Assembly (NCBI GenBank): GCA_947487165.1 | Contig: CANKWX010000010.1 | Location: forward strand, 1 to 64,000 | Reading direction: 5' to 3' | DNA length: 64,000 nt | Origin: Burkholderiales bacterium | GTDB taxonomy: Bacteria; Pseudomonadota; Gammaproteobacteria; Burkholderiales; Burkholderiaceae_E | Part shown: positions 1 through 10,263 of the stretch, piece after piece | How the letters are laid out: each line of letters starts with the position of its first letter | Position numbering within the stretch: the stretch's first letter is position 1 | Notes under the pieces: model-generated | What the model was told of the DNA's origin: nothing | Databases searched by the model: none | The model's input: the letters and a program-made list of their open reading frames with translations, nothing else | Position numbers and translations under genes: made by a program

Positions 1-96
1 CCCCCAGGTCTGACCGACGGTGACCAGCCAGGCCGGATGGCCGGCTTTGACCCAGTCGCGGGCCTGTGCGAGCACTTGCAGATCGAGGCTGTCCAT
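1..96 (-). CDS. XdhC/CoxF-like molybdenum-hydroxylase maturation protein (N-terminal fragment)
   Basis: Only the first 32 codons lie in the window. They begin at an ATG at 96 and run off the left edge. The peptide starts MDSLDLQVLAQARDWVKAG and continues into LVTVGQTWG, which is the usual opening of XdhC/CoxI/CoxF proteins (an LVTV..TWGS-type strand before a glycine-rich turn). Members of this family help insert or sulfurate the molybdenum cofactor of xanthine dehydrogenase-type enzymes. The gene follows coxG on the same strand and is probably the next gene of the cox operon. The family call is good for so short a piece, but I cannot tell CoxF from CoxI or XdhC proper. Confidence 0.7.
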   Translation of the reverse strand, partial: MDSLDLQVLAQARDWVKAGHPAWLVTVGQTWG

Positions 97-155
97 GGGG
101 GTGGGTCCGGTAAAGGCGTTGAAGGAGCGCTGGATGGGGGTGCTTGCGTTGTCGC

Positions 156-833
156 TCAACGCACCAGGTAGGCAATCAGTGCGGCTGCGGCGATAAGCAC
201 GATAAAAACGATCTGCCAGCCGCGTGTGTCCGAGCCGGCCGACGGCGCAGCCGGCTCGTGACCGGCATGATGCGCATCAGCGCCGTGCGAAGGGTCCTGG
301 TGTGCGTCGGCCGCCCCGTGCGCTGTCGAGGCTGCAGCCGAATGAGGCTGGTCAGCGCTGGCCTGCGCAAGGCTGGCCGCGGCGGCGGCGGCGGTTTCGG
401 TCAGCTTGGTCTCGAAGGTCTTGAAAAACTCGTCCGCGATCTTGGCGGCGGCCGCATCGACCAGACGCGAGCCAATCTGGGCGATCTTGCCACCGACCTG
501 CGCATGGGCTTCGTAGTCGAGCATCGTGCCGCCTTCGACCGGCGTCAGACGCACCGCGGCCGTCCCTTTGCCAAATCCGGCAACGCCGCCCTGGCCGTCG
601 AAGGCGAGCGTGTAGGACTCTGGCTCGACCACATCGCTCTGGGTCAGACGACCCTTGAAGCGGGCTGACACCGGACCGATGCGGGCTGCCATCAGCACCT
701 CGAAGGTATTGGGATCGGTCTGCACGATCGAATCGCAACCCGGAATGCAGGCTTTGAGCATCTCGGGGTTGTTGAGTGCGTCCCACGCCTGTTGGCGCGG
801 AACCGGCAAGAGGCGTTGTCCGGTCATTTGCAT
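156..833 (-). CDS. coxG: CoxG-like SRPBCC protein with C-terminal membrane anchor
   Basis: 225 aa. Residues 1-150 look like the SRPBCC/CoxG fold (start MQMTGQRLLPVPRQQAWDAL, then a VSARFKGRLTQSDV segment). This is followed by an Ala-rich linker containing seven histidines and a final hydrophobic helix (GWQIVFIVLIAAAALIAYLVR). CoxG proteins accompany carbon monoxide dehydrogenase-type molybdenum hydroxylases and are thought to bring the enzyme to the membrane and its quinone pool. The domain plus tail anchor fits that role. A GGAGAA ribosome site lies before ATG 833. The gene sits between coxE and an xdhC-like gene, consistent with a cox operon. The His-rich linker is unusual and could bind metal, but this is only a guess. 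Confidence 0.85.
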   Translation of the reverse strand: MQMTGQRLLPVPRQQAWDALNNPEMLKACIPGCDSIVQTDPNTFEVLMAARIGPVSARFKGRLTQSDVVEPESYTLAFDGQGGVAGFGKGTAAVRLTPVEGGTMLDYEAHAQVGGKIAQIGSRLVDAAAAKIADEFFKTFETKLTETAAAAAASLAQASADQPHSAAASTAHGAADAHQDPSHGADAHHAGHEPAAPSAGSDTRGWQIVFIVLIAAAALIAYLVR

Positions 834-892
834 GGTCGAAATTCTCCAGTAGGTGCGATGTTTGAAAGCCCGGCGACCGATAAATCTATCGG

Positions 893-2158
893 TCAGCGGA
901 TCGGTTTATGCGATGCGCTGCTGCCGCTTCGGATGGCTCGTGCCAGGTCTTCGAGGCTGTTGAGCGAATGGACCGGCAGGTGCCGATCGACATGCGGCAA
1001 CAGCGCTTTGACGCCCGAGGCCCTCGGCTCGAATCCTTCATAGCGTAGCAGGGGGTTGAGCCAGATCAACTGCCGCGTAAAGCGCCCCAGCCTGGCCGCC
1101 GCCGCGCCGAGGCTGCCGTCTTCGGCGCGATCGAGGCCGTCGGTGACCAGCAGCAGGGCCGCATTGCCGGTCAGCACACGGCGTGCCCAGCGGCGGGTGA
1201 ACTCGTCCAGACACGGGCCGATGCGCGTGCCGCCGCTCCAGTCGCTGACCGCGTGCGACGCCGCGGCCACTGCCTCATCCGGGTCGCGATGGCGCAGTGC
1301 GCGGGTGATGTCGGTCAGCCGCGTGCCGAAGGCAAAGACCGTGACACGGGCCTTGCCCTGCATCAGGGCATGGGCGAAATGCAGCAGGATCCGGGCATAG
1401 CGGTCCATCGACCCAGAGACATCGATCAGCACCACGATCGGCGGCGGGCGCACGGCGCGGGTGCGCCGGGCGACGCTGGCGCAAAGCGGGTCGCGCGCGG
1501 TCTGTCGCAGGGTGCCGCGCAGATCGATGCGCCCGCGTGCTCCCGGCCGATAGCGGCGGGTGACGATCGGATCGATCGGCAGCCTGATTTCGCGGACCAG
1601 TCGGCAGGCGGCATCGAATTCGGCGATGGTCATCGAGTCGAAATCGCGCTCCTGCAAGCGCTCGCGATCAGACCAGGTGAGCAGCGCATCAATCTGATGC
1701 TCGTCGCCTTCCTGTTGCTCGGGCGGCGGCGGCTTGGGCTTGGCGGTGGCCGACAGGGCTTGCTCGAGCCTGGCCGGGCGCTTGGGCTGCGACATGGCAT
1801 CGCCACGCCCCGAGATCTTGGGCAGCAGCGCAGCCATCATGCGCTCAAGCATCTTCGGATCGCGCCAGAAGGCGTCGAAGGCGGCATCGAAGATGGCCTG
1901 CTGCTCACGGCGGCTGAGCAGCACCGACGAGAGTGCGGCATGCATATCGTCACGCCGCGACATGCCGACCGCCTCGATGGCGTGAATGGCGGCAAGTGTG
2001 CGGTCGAGTCCGACCGGAATACCTGAGGCCCGCAGAAGCCGCGAAAAATTCACCAGATTGCGGGCAAACATGCCGATCGACCTGTCGGTCTCACGCGGCG
2101 ATCCTTGTCGATCCGACCCCGGTCCTGATGCGGCTGCCGGCGAGCGAGCGTCTGACAT
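893..2158 (-). CDS. coxE: CoxE-like VWA-domain protein
   Basis: 421 aa from ATG 2158. A GTG at 2206 would add 16 residues and overlap the end of coxD, and the sequence does not decide between them. The C-terminal half is a von Willebrand A domain with an intact MIDAS: VLIDVSGSMDR (DxSxS), a threonine in WSGGTRIG and an aspartate in LLVTDGLDR. CoxE works with the MoxR-type ATPase CoxD, encoded just upstream, in maturing the active site of Mo-Cu carbon monoxide dehydrogenase and relatives. MoxR-VWA pairs act together as a chaperone module. The N-terminal part before the MIDAS is charged and low in complexity. The family assignment is firm; the substrate enzyme is inferred from the operon. Confidence 0.85.
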   Translation of the reverse strand: MSDARSPAAASGPGSDRQGSPRETDRSIGMFARNLVNFSRLLRASGIPVGLDRTLAAIHAIEAVGMSRRDDMHAALSSVLLSRREQQAIFDAAFDAFWRDPKMLERMMAALLPKISGRGDAMSQPKRPARLEQALSATAKPKPPPPEQQEGDEHQIDALLTWSDRERLQERDFDSMTIAEFDAACRLVREIRLPIDPIVTRRYRPGARGRIDLRGTLRQTARDPLCASVARRTRAVRPPPIVVLIDVSGSMDRYARILLHFAHALMQGKARVTVFAFGTRLTDITRALRHRDPDEAVAAASHAVSDWSGGTRIGPCLDEFTRRWARRVLTGNAALLLVTDGLDRAEDGSLGAAAARLGRFTRQLIWLNPLLRYEGFEPRASGVKALLPHVDRHLPVHSLNSLEDLARAIRSGSSASHKPIR

Positions 2159-2174
2159 CGACGTCGAGCCCGCG

Positions 2175-3080
<906 letters not shown>

Positions 3081-3092
3081 GTCACCACCCGC

Positions 3093-3893
3093 TCAGCCAC
3101 CAGTGGCTTGCGCAACCGCCCGGGCGGTCATCGTCGCCACCATAGCCGCCCGATACTCGGAGCTGCCATGCAGGTCACCGTTGATGTCGCTCGCGTCGAT
3201 GCTCAGGCCATTGAGTGCGGCCGGCGTGAAACTGCCCGACAGCGCGGTTTCGGCCGCCGTCCAGCGAAACGCATGCGACTTCGCACCCGTGACGCCGACC
3301 CGAACACCCGAGGCACTCTTGCTGACGAAAACACCGACCAGTGCGAAACGCGAGGCAGGATGCTTGAACTTCACATAAGCGGCGTGCTGCGGGATCGGAA
3401 AATCGACGCCCACGATCAGCTCACCGGCTTGCAGTGCGGTCTCGAACAGACCGGTAAAGAACTGATCGCCCGGAATCGAGCGCCGGTCGGTCCGGATGGT
3501 CGCGCCCAGCCCCAGGATGGCCGAGGGATAGCAGGCCGCCGGGTCCGAGTTGGCGAGCGAGCCGCCGATGGTGCCGGCATTGCGCACCATCGGATCACCG
3601 ATGCCGCCGGCCAGCGCCGCCAGCGCCGGGATGGCGCGAGCCACCTCGGCCGAGCGGGCAACCGTGTCATGACGGGTCATGGCGCCGATGCTGACGGTGG
3701 TGGCCGACACGGTGATGCCGGCCAGATCGCCGATGCCGCTCAGATCGATCAGATGCGAGGGCTGCGACAAACGCAGCTTCATGGCCTGGACCAGGCTCTG
3801 GCCGCCGGCGAGATACCGGGCTTCCGCACCGGTTTTGGCAGCACCGACGGCTTGGGCCGACTGGCTGGGACGCTGATAGTCGAATGAGTACAT
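3093..3893 (-). CDS. coxM: CoxM-like FAD-binding medium subunit of molybdenum hydroxylase
   Basis: 266 aa, usual length for the FAD subunit of the xanthine oxidase/CODH family. The two FAD-contact motifs are visible: AGGQSL near residue 30 and TIGGSLANSDPAACYP near residue 110. The C-terminal CO_deh_flav_C part contains GVTGAKSHAFRWTAAETALSG. The subunit passes electrons from the 2Fe-2S clusters of CoxS to FAD and then to an acceptor. An AGGAGA ribosome site precedes ATG 3893, 18 nt after the coxL stop. Gene order S-L-M is that of form II clusters (form I clusters are M-S-L). Confidence 0.92.
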   Translation of the reverse strand: MYSFDYQRPSQSAQAVGAAKTGAEARYLAGGQSLVQAMKLRLSQPSHLIDLSGIGDLAGITVSATTVSIGAMTRHDTVARSAEVARAIPALAALAGGIGDPMVRNAGTIGGSLANSDPAACYPSAILGLGATIRTDRRSIPGDQFFTGLFETALQAGELIVGVDFPIPQHAAYVKFKHPASRFALVGVFVSKSASGVRVGVTGAKSHAFRWTAAETALSGSFTPAALNGLSIDASDINGDLHGSSEYRAAMVATMTARAVAQATGG

Positions 3894-3911
3894 GGGGTCG
3901 TCTCCTGTCGG

Positions 3912-6269
3912 TCAGGCGCGTTGGGCGATGGCACGCCAGACGCGTTCCGGGGTCGCCGGCATGGCGAGGTCGCGAACGCCGATGGCGTCGGTGATGGCAT
4001 TGATCAGTGCCGGGGGCGAACCGATGGCACCCGCCTCGCCGCAGCCCTTGACGCCCAGCGGATTGTGCGTGCACGGCGTCGAGCAGGTGTCCACCGTGAA
4101 CATCGGCAGATCGGTGGCGCGCGGCATGGCGTAGTCGAGATAGGAGCCGGTGAGCAGCTGGCCCGACTCCGTGTCGTAGACCGCCTGCTCGAGCAGGGCC
4201 TGGCCGATGCCCTGGGCGATGCCACCATGGACCTGACCTTCGACGATCATCGGATTGACGATGTTGCCGAAGTCATCGACCGCGGTGAACTTCTCGATGC
4301 TGACCACGCCTGTGGCCGGGTCGACTTCAACCTCGCACACATAGGAGCCGGCCGGATAGGTGAAGTTGGTCGGATCGTAGAAGGCGTTCTCGTTCAGACC
4401 CGGCTCGAGCGTCTCAAGCGGATAGTTGTGCGGCACATAGGCCGACAGCGACACCTGCGCGAACGGCACCTTGCGGTCGGTACCGGCCACCTTGAACTCG
4501 CCGTTTTCAAAGACGATGTCGGTATCCGAGGCCTCAAGCAGGTGCGCCGCGATCTTGCGGCCCTTGGCGATCACCTTGTCGACGGCTTTGACGATGGCGC
4601 TGCCGCCGACCGACAGCGAGCGCGACCCGTAGGTGCCCATGCCGAAGGGCACGCGGCCGGTGTCGCCGTGAACGATTTCAACGTTTTCGACTGGAATGCC
4701 CAGACGCCCTGCCACCACTTGCGCGAAGGTGGTCTCGTGGCCCTGGCCGTGGCTGTGTGAGCCGGTGAAGACCGTGACCGTGCCGGTGGGATGCACCCGC
4801 ACTTCACCGGCTTCGAACAGACCCGCACGGGCACCCAGTGCGCCGGCAATGTTCGACGGCGCAAGGCCGCACGCCTCGATGTAGCAGGAATAGCCCATGC
4901 CGCGCAGCTTGCCGCGCTTGGCCGACTCGGCCTTGCGTGCCGCAAAGCCTGCGACATCGGCAATTTTCTGTGCCTTGCTGAGCGTCGCTTCGTAGTCGCC
5001 GATGTCGTAGGTCAGACCGACCGGCGTGGCATACGGGAAAGTGGTGATGAAGTTACGCCGACGCAGTTCGGCCGGATCAAGTTTGTGATCGCGTGCCACT
5101 TGCTCGACCAGACGCTCGACCACATAAGTGGCCTCGGGGCGTCCGGCGCCGCGATAGGCATCGACCGGCGAGGTGTTGGTGAAGACCGCCTTGACCTCGC
5201 AGAAGATCGCCGGCGTCTTGTACTGCCCGGCCAGCAGCGTGGCATAGAGGATGGTCGGCACCGACGACGCGAAGGTCGAGAGGTAGGCGCCCATGTTGGC
5301 AATGGTCTTGACCCGCATTGCCAGGAAGTGACCGTCCTTGTCGGTGGCCATCTCGGCGGTGGTCACATGATCGCGGCCATGCGCGTCGGTGAGGAAGGAT
5401 TCGCTGCGCTCGGCGGTCCATTTGATCGGACGACCGACACGCTTGGAAGCCCAGACCAGCGCGGTTTCTTCGGCATAGAGGAAGATTTTCGAGCCGAAGC
5501 CGCCGCCGACATCGGGCGCGATCACACGCAGCCGCGACTCCGGAATCCCGAGCACGAAGGCGGCCATCAGCAGGCGCTCGACATGGGGGTTCTGGTTGGC
5601 GACATACAGCACATAGCTGTCGTCGTGGCGGGTGTAAGACGCGTTGGCTGCCCGCGGCTCCATCGCATTCGGAATCAGCCGGTTGTTGGCGAAGTCGAGG
5701 CGTGTGACCTGCGCTGCTTTGGCAAATGCGGCATCGACCGCGGCTTCATCGCCATGGCCCCAGTTGTAGCAGACGTTGTCGGGTGCGACCGCATCGTGCA
5801 GCGCTGTGGCATTGGCGGCGGTTGCGGTATCGACGACCGCGGTCAGGGTTTCGTAGTCAACCACGATGGCTTCGGCGGCGTCTTTGGCCTGCACGACCGA
5901 TTCGGCAACGACGAGCGCCACCTGATCGCCGACATGCAGCACCTTGTCGGCCGCGATGATCGGATGCAGCGGCTCTTTCATCGGTGAGCCGTCGCGGTTG
6001 TGGATCAGCCAGCCGCAGGGCAGTCCGCCGATTTTCGAGTCGGCGATGTCCTTGCCGGTGAAGATCGCGACCACGCCAGGCATCTTGCTCGCGGCGGCAA
6101 TGTCGACCGACACGATGCGAGCATGTGCATGGGGCGAGCGCAGGAACACCGCATAGGTCTGCCGGGGCAGGATGACGTCGTCGGTGTACTGGCCGAGGCC
6201 GGTCAGAAAGCGCTCATCTTCGCGGCGAACGATCGACTTGCCGATCGGTGAATTGGAGAGGTCGGTCAT
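3912..6269 (-). CDS. coxL: CoxL-like molybdopterin-binding large subunit, form II
   Basis: 785 aa from ATG 6269, which has AGGAGCC 5' of it and lies 10 nt after the coxS stop; an in-frame upstream extension would run into coxS. This is the catalytic subunit of a molybdenum hydroxylase. The signature near residues 370-377 is [10 protein letters not shown], diagnostic of form II; form I CO dehydrogenase carries AYRCSFR, whose cysteine binds copper. The general-base glutamate lies in [17 protein letters not shown] near residue 742. Molybdopterin-contact stretches such as DVGGGFGSK and [15 protein letters not shown] are intact. The enzyme would hydroxylate a small substrate with water and pass electrons to CoxS and CoxM. 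Form II enzymes have been linked to slow CO oxidation in some bacteria but the true substrate is often unknown. Confidence 0.93.
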   Translation of the reverse strand: MTDLSNSPIGKSIVRREDERFLTGLGQYTDDVILPRQTYAVFLRSPHAHARIVSVDIAAASKMPGVVAIFTGKDIADSKIGGLPCGWLIHNRDGSPMKEPLHPIIAADKVLHVGDQVALVVAESVVQAKDAAEAIVVDYETLTAVVDTATAANATALHDAVAPDNVCYNWGHGDEAAVDAAFAKAAQVTRLDFANNRLIPNAMEPRAANASYTRHDDSYVLYVANQNPHVERLLMAAFVLGIPESRLRVIAPDVGGGFGSKIFLYAEETALVWASKRVGRPIKWTAERSESFLTDAHGRDHVTTAEMATDKDGHFLAMRVKTIANMGAYLSTFASSVPTILYATLLAGQYKTPAIFCEVKAVFTNTSPVDAYRGAGRPEATYVVERLVEQVARDHKLDPAELRRRNFITTFPYATPVGLTYDIGDYEATLSKAQKIADVAGFAARKAESAKRGKLRGMGYSCYIEACGLAPSNIAGALGARAGLFEAGEVRVHPTGTVTVFTGSHSHGQGHETTFAQVVAGRLGIPVENVEIVHGDTGRVPFGMGTYGSRSLSVGGSAIVKAVDKVIAKGRKIAAHLLEASDTDIVFENGEFKVAGTDRKVPFAQVSLSAYVPHNYPLETLEPGLNENAFYDPTNFTYPAGSYVCEVEVDPATGVVSIEKFTAVDDFGNIVNPMIVEGQVHGGIAQGIGQALLEQAVYDTESGQLLTGSYLDYAMPRATDLPMFTVDTCSTPCTHNPLGVKGCGEAGAIGSPPALINAITDAIGVRDLAMPATPERVWRAIAQRA

Positions 6270-6279
6270 GGATGGCTCC

Positions 6280-6744
6280 TTAGACGCGGCTGGCGGCAGA
6301 CTGCACCGCACGAACGATGTTGTGATAGCCGGTACACCGGCAGATATTGCCTTCGAGCGCTTCGCGGATCTGCGCCTCGGAGGGCTTGGGGTTGTCCTGC
6401 AGCAGCTGAACCGAAGCCATCACCATGCCGGGCGTGCAAAAGCCGCACTGCAGGCCGTGGCACTCGCGAAAGGCTTCCTGCACCGGGTGCATGGCGCCGT
6501 CGGTCGACAGGCCTTCGATCGTCTGGATCTCGGCACCCTCGGCCTGGACCGCCAGGATCGAGCAGGATTTGACCGCACGCCCGTTGATTCGGACCGTGCA
6601 GGCGCCGCACTGAGCGGTGTCACAGCCGATGTGGGTGCCGGTCAGGTGGAGTTGCTCGCGAAGCGCTTGCGCAAGCAGCGTGCGCGGATCAACGTTCAGT
6701 GACACAGCCGTGCCATTGACCGTCAGGTTGAGTGTCTGACTCAT
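6280..6744 (-). CDS. coxS: CoxS-like 2Fe-2S small subunit of molybdenum hydroxylase
   Basis: 154 aa from ATG 6744; a GTG sits directly before it, and AGGAGA is 7 nt upstream of the ATG. It holds two 2Fe-2S domains. The plant-ferredoxin-type cluster uses C41, C46, C49 and C61 ([15 protein letters not shown]). The second, four-helix cluster uses C100, C103, C135 and C137 ([18 protein letters not shown]). All eight ligands are present. It carries electrons from the molybdenum site in CoxL to FAD in CoxM. It is the first gene of the S-L-M-D-E-G operon, and its promoter must lie in the 347-nt gap shared with dcd. Confidence 0.93.
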   Translation of the reverse strand: MSQTLNLTVNGTAVSLNVDPRTLLAQALREQLHLTGTHIGCDTAQCGACTVRINGRAVKSCSILAVQAEGAEIQTIEGLSTDGAMHPVQEAFRECHGLQCGFCTPGMVMASVQLLQDNPKPSEAQIREALEGNICRCTGYHNIVRAVQSAASRV

Positions 6745-7091
6745 CACGGGATCTCCTGGTTGACTCTTGGCAAACTGACTGGCAGATCACCAGGCAATCG
6801 CCTGTTGATCTACCTGCTGATTTGCATGGTTGATTGTCTGGTTTATCTGGATATTGGCTCGGTCGATGGGTCGATGGTCGCGGGTCTGAACAATGTCAGA
6901 GCCGAGGCTTACATCGCCGCCGAAGGCGATCATACGCCCTAATGCAGCGGTTGCGATGTCAGACTGATGGCGTAGTGCCCGGCCAGTGTTGATCCGGTTG
7001 GGCAGCGGCGAATCCGGTTGGGTACCAGCGATTTGCCTGCGCTGCCCGGAACGCCGAGAATCGCAGACCAATCTGCTGCGAGCCGCTTCCC
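6745..7091. other. Divergent intergenic region between coxS and dcd
   Basis: This 347-nt gap holds no gene I can support. A 60-codon frame beginning with TTG at 6760 has no ribosome site. The gap contains an 11-bp direct repeat, ATCCGGTTGGG, at 6992-7002 and 7012-7022, 20 bp apart (about two helical turns) and 70-100 bp before dcd. There is also a small hairpin CAGGC-aatc-GCCTG near 6792. Promoters for both directions should lie here, but I see no convincing -35/-10 pair. Confidence 0.4.
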
Positions 7092-7658
7092 ATGAGCATC
7101 AAGTCTGACCGCTGGATCCGCCGCATGGCGCAAGAACACGCCATGATCGAGCCTTTCGAGCCGGGCCAGGTCCGCGTCTCCGACGGGCGTCGGGTGGTGT
7201 CCTGGGGCACCTCGAGCTATGGCTACGACATCCGCTGCGCCGACGAATTCAAGATTTTCACCAACATCAATTCGACGATCGTCGACCCCAAGAACTTCGA
7301 TGAAAAGTCTTTTGTCGACTTTAAGGGCGACGTCTGCATCATTCCGCCCAACTCCTTCGCGCTGGCGCGCACCGTCGAATATTTTCGGATCCCGCGCAGC
7401 GTTCTCACGATTTGCCTCGGAAAATCGACTTACGCGCGCTGCGGCATCATCGTCAACGTGACACCCTTCGAGCCAGAGTGGGAGGGCTATGTGACGCTTG
7501 AGTTCTCCAACACCACCCCCTTGCCTGCCAAGATCTATGCCCACGAGGGTTGCGCGCAGGTGCTGTTTTTCGAGTCGGACGAAGTCTGTGAAACCTCCTA
7601 CAAGGATCGGGGCGGAAAGTATCAGGGCCAAAGCGGCGTGACGCTGCCAAAGACCTGA
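7092..7658 (+). CDS. dcd: dCTP deaminase
   Basis: 188 aa, the normal length. It converts dCTP to dUTP in the cytosol, feeding thymidylate synthesis. Sequence signs are the start [13 protein letters not shown], the SYGYDIRC segment, a nucleotide-binding stretch [17 protein letters not shown], and the catalytic region [19 protein letters not shown] with the conserved glutamate. The homotrimeric fold residues look intact. The next gene, a permease, starts 13 nt downstream, so they may be co-transcribed, though a functional link is not evident. Confidence 0.96.
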   Translation: MSIKSDRWIRRMAQEHAMIEPFEPGQVRVSDGRRVVSWGTSSYGYDIRCADEFKIFTNINSTIVDPKNFDEKSFVDFKGDVCIIPPNSFALARTVEYFRIPRSVLTICLGKSTYARCGIIVNVTPFEPEWEGYVTLEFSNTTPLPAKIYAHEGCAQVLFFESDEVCETSYKDRGGKYQGQSGVTLPKT

Positions 7659-7671
7659 ACTGCGCACGCCG

Positions 7672-8598
7672 GTGGCGTCTTCCGCTCTCGGTATCGTTGG
7701 CCTGGCAAGGCGCTACGGCGGGCTTGCGCTCGGTGTGCTGATCGTCTCCACTGCGGCGCTGCTGATTCGCTATGCGATCGGCGCCGGGGCCGGGCCGCTT
7801 GCGGTTGCCGCCGGCAGACTTACGCTGGCTGCACTGGTGGTCGTGCCGCTGGCGCTCTGGCGACGCGGCCCCGAGCTTGCCCGGTTACGCCGCCCGGACT
7901 GGTCCATCGCCGCGATCGCCGGCGTCTTTCTGGCGGTGCATTTCGCCACCTGGGTCAGCTCGCTCGCCTACACCTCGGTGGCCAGCAGCGTTGCTCTGGT
8001 CACCACCAATCCGGTGTGGGTCGGCCTGGCGTCGTGGTGGCTGCTGGGCGAGCCGCCGTCGCGCCGCACGCTGGGAGGCATCGTCCTGGCGGCGGCTGGC
8101 AGCGCACTGGTTATTGCCTCCGATCTGGTGGCAACCCCGACTGCCGGCGGCAGCGGGCCGAGTGCGCCGCTGCTGGGCAATCTGCTCGCGCTGGCCGGCG
8201 CGATCGCGGTATCAGGTTATTTTCTGGTCGGGCGGCGCCTTAACCGCCGCGTCTCGCTGCTGGCGTATGTGGCCATCGTTTATGGCGCGTCGGCGATTGC
8301 GATGAACCTGATCGCAGCAATTGCCGGTCAGGGATTGCTCACGATTCCGACCGCCGCCTGGCTGCCGATCCTTGCATTGGCTATCGGCCCGCAACTGGCC
8401 GGTCACACCCTGATCAATGCTTCGCTGCGGCATCTGTCGGCGACCTTCGTGGCGCTGGCCATCCTGGGCGAGCCGATCGGCTCGGCGCTGCTTGCCTGGC
8501 TGCTGCTTGGCGAGACGATCGCGCCGCTGCAGGGGGCGGGCTTTGCGACCCTGCTTGTCGGCATTGTTGTGGCGGCCTCGGGGGAACAGCGGTCTTGA
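7672..8598 (+). CDS. EamA/DMT family inner-membrane transporter
   Basis: 308 aa with ten predicted hydrophobic helices in two EamA repeats; the first repeat includes VSSLAYTSVASSVALVTTNPVWVGLASWWLLGEPPS and the second LSATFVALAILGEPIGSALLAWLLLGE. The two LGE(P/T) repeat ends are typical of the drug/metabolite transporter superfamily. The start is GTG at 7672, 13 nt after dcd. The substrate cannot be read from sequence; family members export amino acids and other metabolites. It is one of four EamA permeases in the window. Confidence 0.85.
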   Translation: MASSALGIVGLARRYGGLALGVLIVSTAALLIRYAIGAGAGPLAVAAGRLTLAALVVVPLALWRRGPELARLRRPDWSIAAIAGVFLAVHFATWVSSLAYTSVASSVALVTTNPVWVGLASWWLLGEPPSRRTLGGIVLAAAGSALVIASDLVATPTAGGSGPSAPLLGNLLALAGAIAVSGYFLVGRRLNRRVSLLAYVAIVYGASAIAMNLIAAIAGQGLLTIPTAAWLPILALAIGPQLAGHTLINASLRHLSATFVALAILGEPIGSALLAWLLLGETIAPLQGAGFATLLVGIVVAASGEQRS

Positions 8599-8653
8599 CC
8601 GCTGCATGGCGCTCGATGGCAGGCGTTTGCGCCGACCACATGAAACCGTCACG

Positions 8654-8698
8654 TGAAATCATTGAAATCATCATCCGATGTGAAATCATCATCCGATG
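8654..8698. repeat. 18-bp tandem repeat upstream of tupA
   Basis: Two perfect adjacent copies of TGAAATCATCATCCGATG (8663-8680 and 8681-8698) are preceded without a gap by a 9-nt half copy TGAAATCAT (8654-8662). The block is much richer in A and T than its surroundings and ends 51 nt before the tupA start. Two TTCGAA palindromes follow it. Its position suggests an operator array or promoter element for the tungstate transporter, but no known regulator site (for example ModE) matches by eye. Confidence 0.6.
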
Positions 8699-8749
8699 AA
8701 TATTTCGAATCTTTCGAACGACCCGTACAGCTGAAATCGAGGACACTCA

Positions 8750-9562
8750 ATGACGTTAGCCAGCATCTTTCGCGCCCTTGTCGCGCTGCTGATGTGTCTG
8801 GGCGCTGCCTCGCTGCGGGCGGCACCCGACATCCGGCTGGCGACCACGACCAGCACCGAAGCCTCGGGCCTGCTCGCCGCGATCCTGCCGCAGTTCGAAG
8901 CGCGTTACGGCGGCAAGGTGCGCGTCGTGTCGGTGGGCAGTGGTGCCGCGATGAAGATCGGCGAAAACGGCGACGCGGATGTCTTGCTGGTTCATGCGCG
9001 TGCGTCAGAAGACAAGTTCATGGCGGCGGGCTTCGGCGGTGAGCGGCGCGATGTCATGGCCAACGATTTCGTGCTGGTCGGTCCGATGCGCGATCCGGCT
9101 GCTTTACGCGGCGGGCGCGAGGTGCTTGAAGCGTTCAGAAAAATCGCCGCGATGAGCGAGAAATTCGTCTCTCGCGGTGACGAGTCGGGCACGCACGAAA
9201 TGGAGAAGTCCTACTGGAGGGCGGCCGGCATTGAACCAAGGGGCGCGTGGTATGTCTCGGCCGGTCAGGGCATGGGGCCGGTGCTGACGATGGCTGGTGA
9301 ACTCGGCGCCTACACCTTGACCGATCGTGCAACCTATGCAGCCTATCGCGATCGCACCGGTTTGCAGGTGCTGGTCGAGGGTGATGCGCGCATGTTCAAT
9401 CCTTATGGGGTGATCACCCTGAACCGACAGCGTTACCCCAATCTCAATCACGCGGGGGCACAAGCCTTCGCCGACTGGATCACGTCTGTCGAGGGGCAGG
9501 CAGCGGTGGCGTCATTCAGGATCAACGGCGTGCAGCTGTTTTTCCCCAGCGCCCGGAGATAG
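8750..9562 (+). CDS. tupA: Tungstate-type ABC transporter substrate-binding protein
   Basis: 270 aa with a Sec signal peptide (MTLASIFRALVALLMCLGAASLRA, cleavage near residue 24). The mature start RLATTTSTEASGLLAAILPQFEARYG and the segment VSVGSGAAMKIGENGDADVLLVHA carry the TTTS and SG/GDAD anion-contact signatures of TupA/WtpA-like tungstate binders. A DESGTHEMEKSYW stretch is also typical of the family. It would capture tungstate (or molybdate) in the periplasm for TupB and TupC. The operon is two genes away from the molybdenum-type cox cluster. I see no modABC in the window, so this system might supply oxyanion to that enzyme, which is an inference. Confidence 0.88.
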   Translation: MTLASIFRALVALLMCLGAASLRAAPDIRLATTTSTEASGLLAAILPQFEARYGGKVRVVSVGSGAAMKIGENGDADVLLVHARASEDKFMAAGFGGERRDVMANDFVLVGPMRDPAALRGGREVLEAFRKIAAMSEKFVSRGDESGTHEMEKSYWRAAGIEPRGAWYVSAGQGMGPVLTMAGELGAYTLTDRATYAAYRDRTGLQVLVEGDARMFNPYGVITLNRQRYPNLNHAGAQAFADWITSVEGQAAVASFRINGVQLFFPSARR

Positions 9563-9567
9563 TCGGC

Positions 9568-10263
9568 GTGGATCTGCTGGAGCCGACCCGCCAGGCCTTC
9601 ACATTGCTGGTATCCGGCGACGCAAGGCTGTGGGGCACCATCTGGGTGTCGCTTTCGGTCGCGATTGCGGCAATCGCGCTCACTGCACCTGCGGCGATCG
9701 CTGTCGGATTCCTGCTTGCGAAGGTCAGATTCCCCGGTCGGCGTGCGCTGATCGTACTGATGCAGTCGCTGCTGTCGTTTCCCACGGTCGTCATTGGACT
9801 GGTGATCCATCTTCTGCTGTCGCGCCGCGGCCCCTTCGGTGCGTTTGAGCTCCTGTTCACGCCATGGGCGATCTTGCTCGGCTATATCGTGATCGCCCTG
9901 CCGATTCTGATCGTCTTTACGGTTTCGGCGGTGCAGGGCGCCGATCCGAGAATCTTCGAGACCGCGCGCAGTCTCGGCGCGAGCCCCCTGCGCGCTGCCT
10001 CGACCACGTTGTGGGAAGTGCGTTTTGCAGTGATGGCAGGCATCGTCAATGCGTTTGGCCGCGTCGTCTCTGAAGTGGGGTGCGCACTGCTCGTGGGCGG
10101 CAACATCGCCGGTCTCACCCGCAATATTCCGACCGCGATTGCGCTCGAAACCGCCAAGGGCGAATTCGCCCAGGGTATTGCGCTTGGCATGGTGCTGGTC
10201 GTGCTGTCGGTCGGCATCAACATCGTGCTGGCCGCCTTGCAGGGCCGAGGCGGACTCGAATGA
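9568..10263 (+). CDS. tupB: Tungstate-type ABC transporter permease
   Basis: 231 aa, starting with GTG five nt after the tupA stop. It has about five transmembrane helices and the cytoplasmic EAA loop FETARSLGASPLRAASTTLW, which docks on the ATPase. It ends in ATGA overlap with tupC, so the two are translationally coupled. The length and short N-terminus match TupB rather than ModB. It forms the membrane channel for tungstate uptake with TupA and TupC. Confidence 0.87.
   Translation: MDLLEPTRQAFTLLVSGDARLWGTIWVSLSVAIAAIALTAPAAIAVGFLLAKVRFPGRRALIVLMQSLLSFPTVVIGLVIHLLLSRRGPFGAFELLFTPWAILLGYIVIALPILIVFTVSAVQGADPRIFETARSLGASPLRAASTTLWEVRFAVMAGIVNAFGRVVSEVGCALLVGGNIAGLTRNIPTAIALETAKGEFAQGIALGMVLVVLSVGINIVLAALQGRGGLE

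Noticed and set aside
6760..6942. 60-codon frame between coxS and dcd
   Set aside because: It starts with TTG, has no ribosome site and lies in a promoter region.
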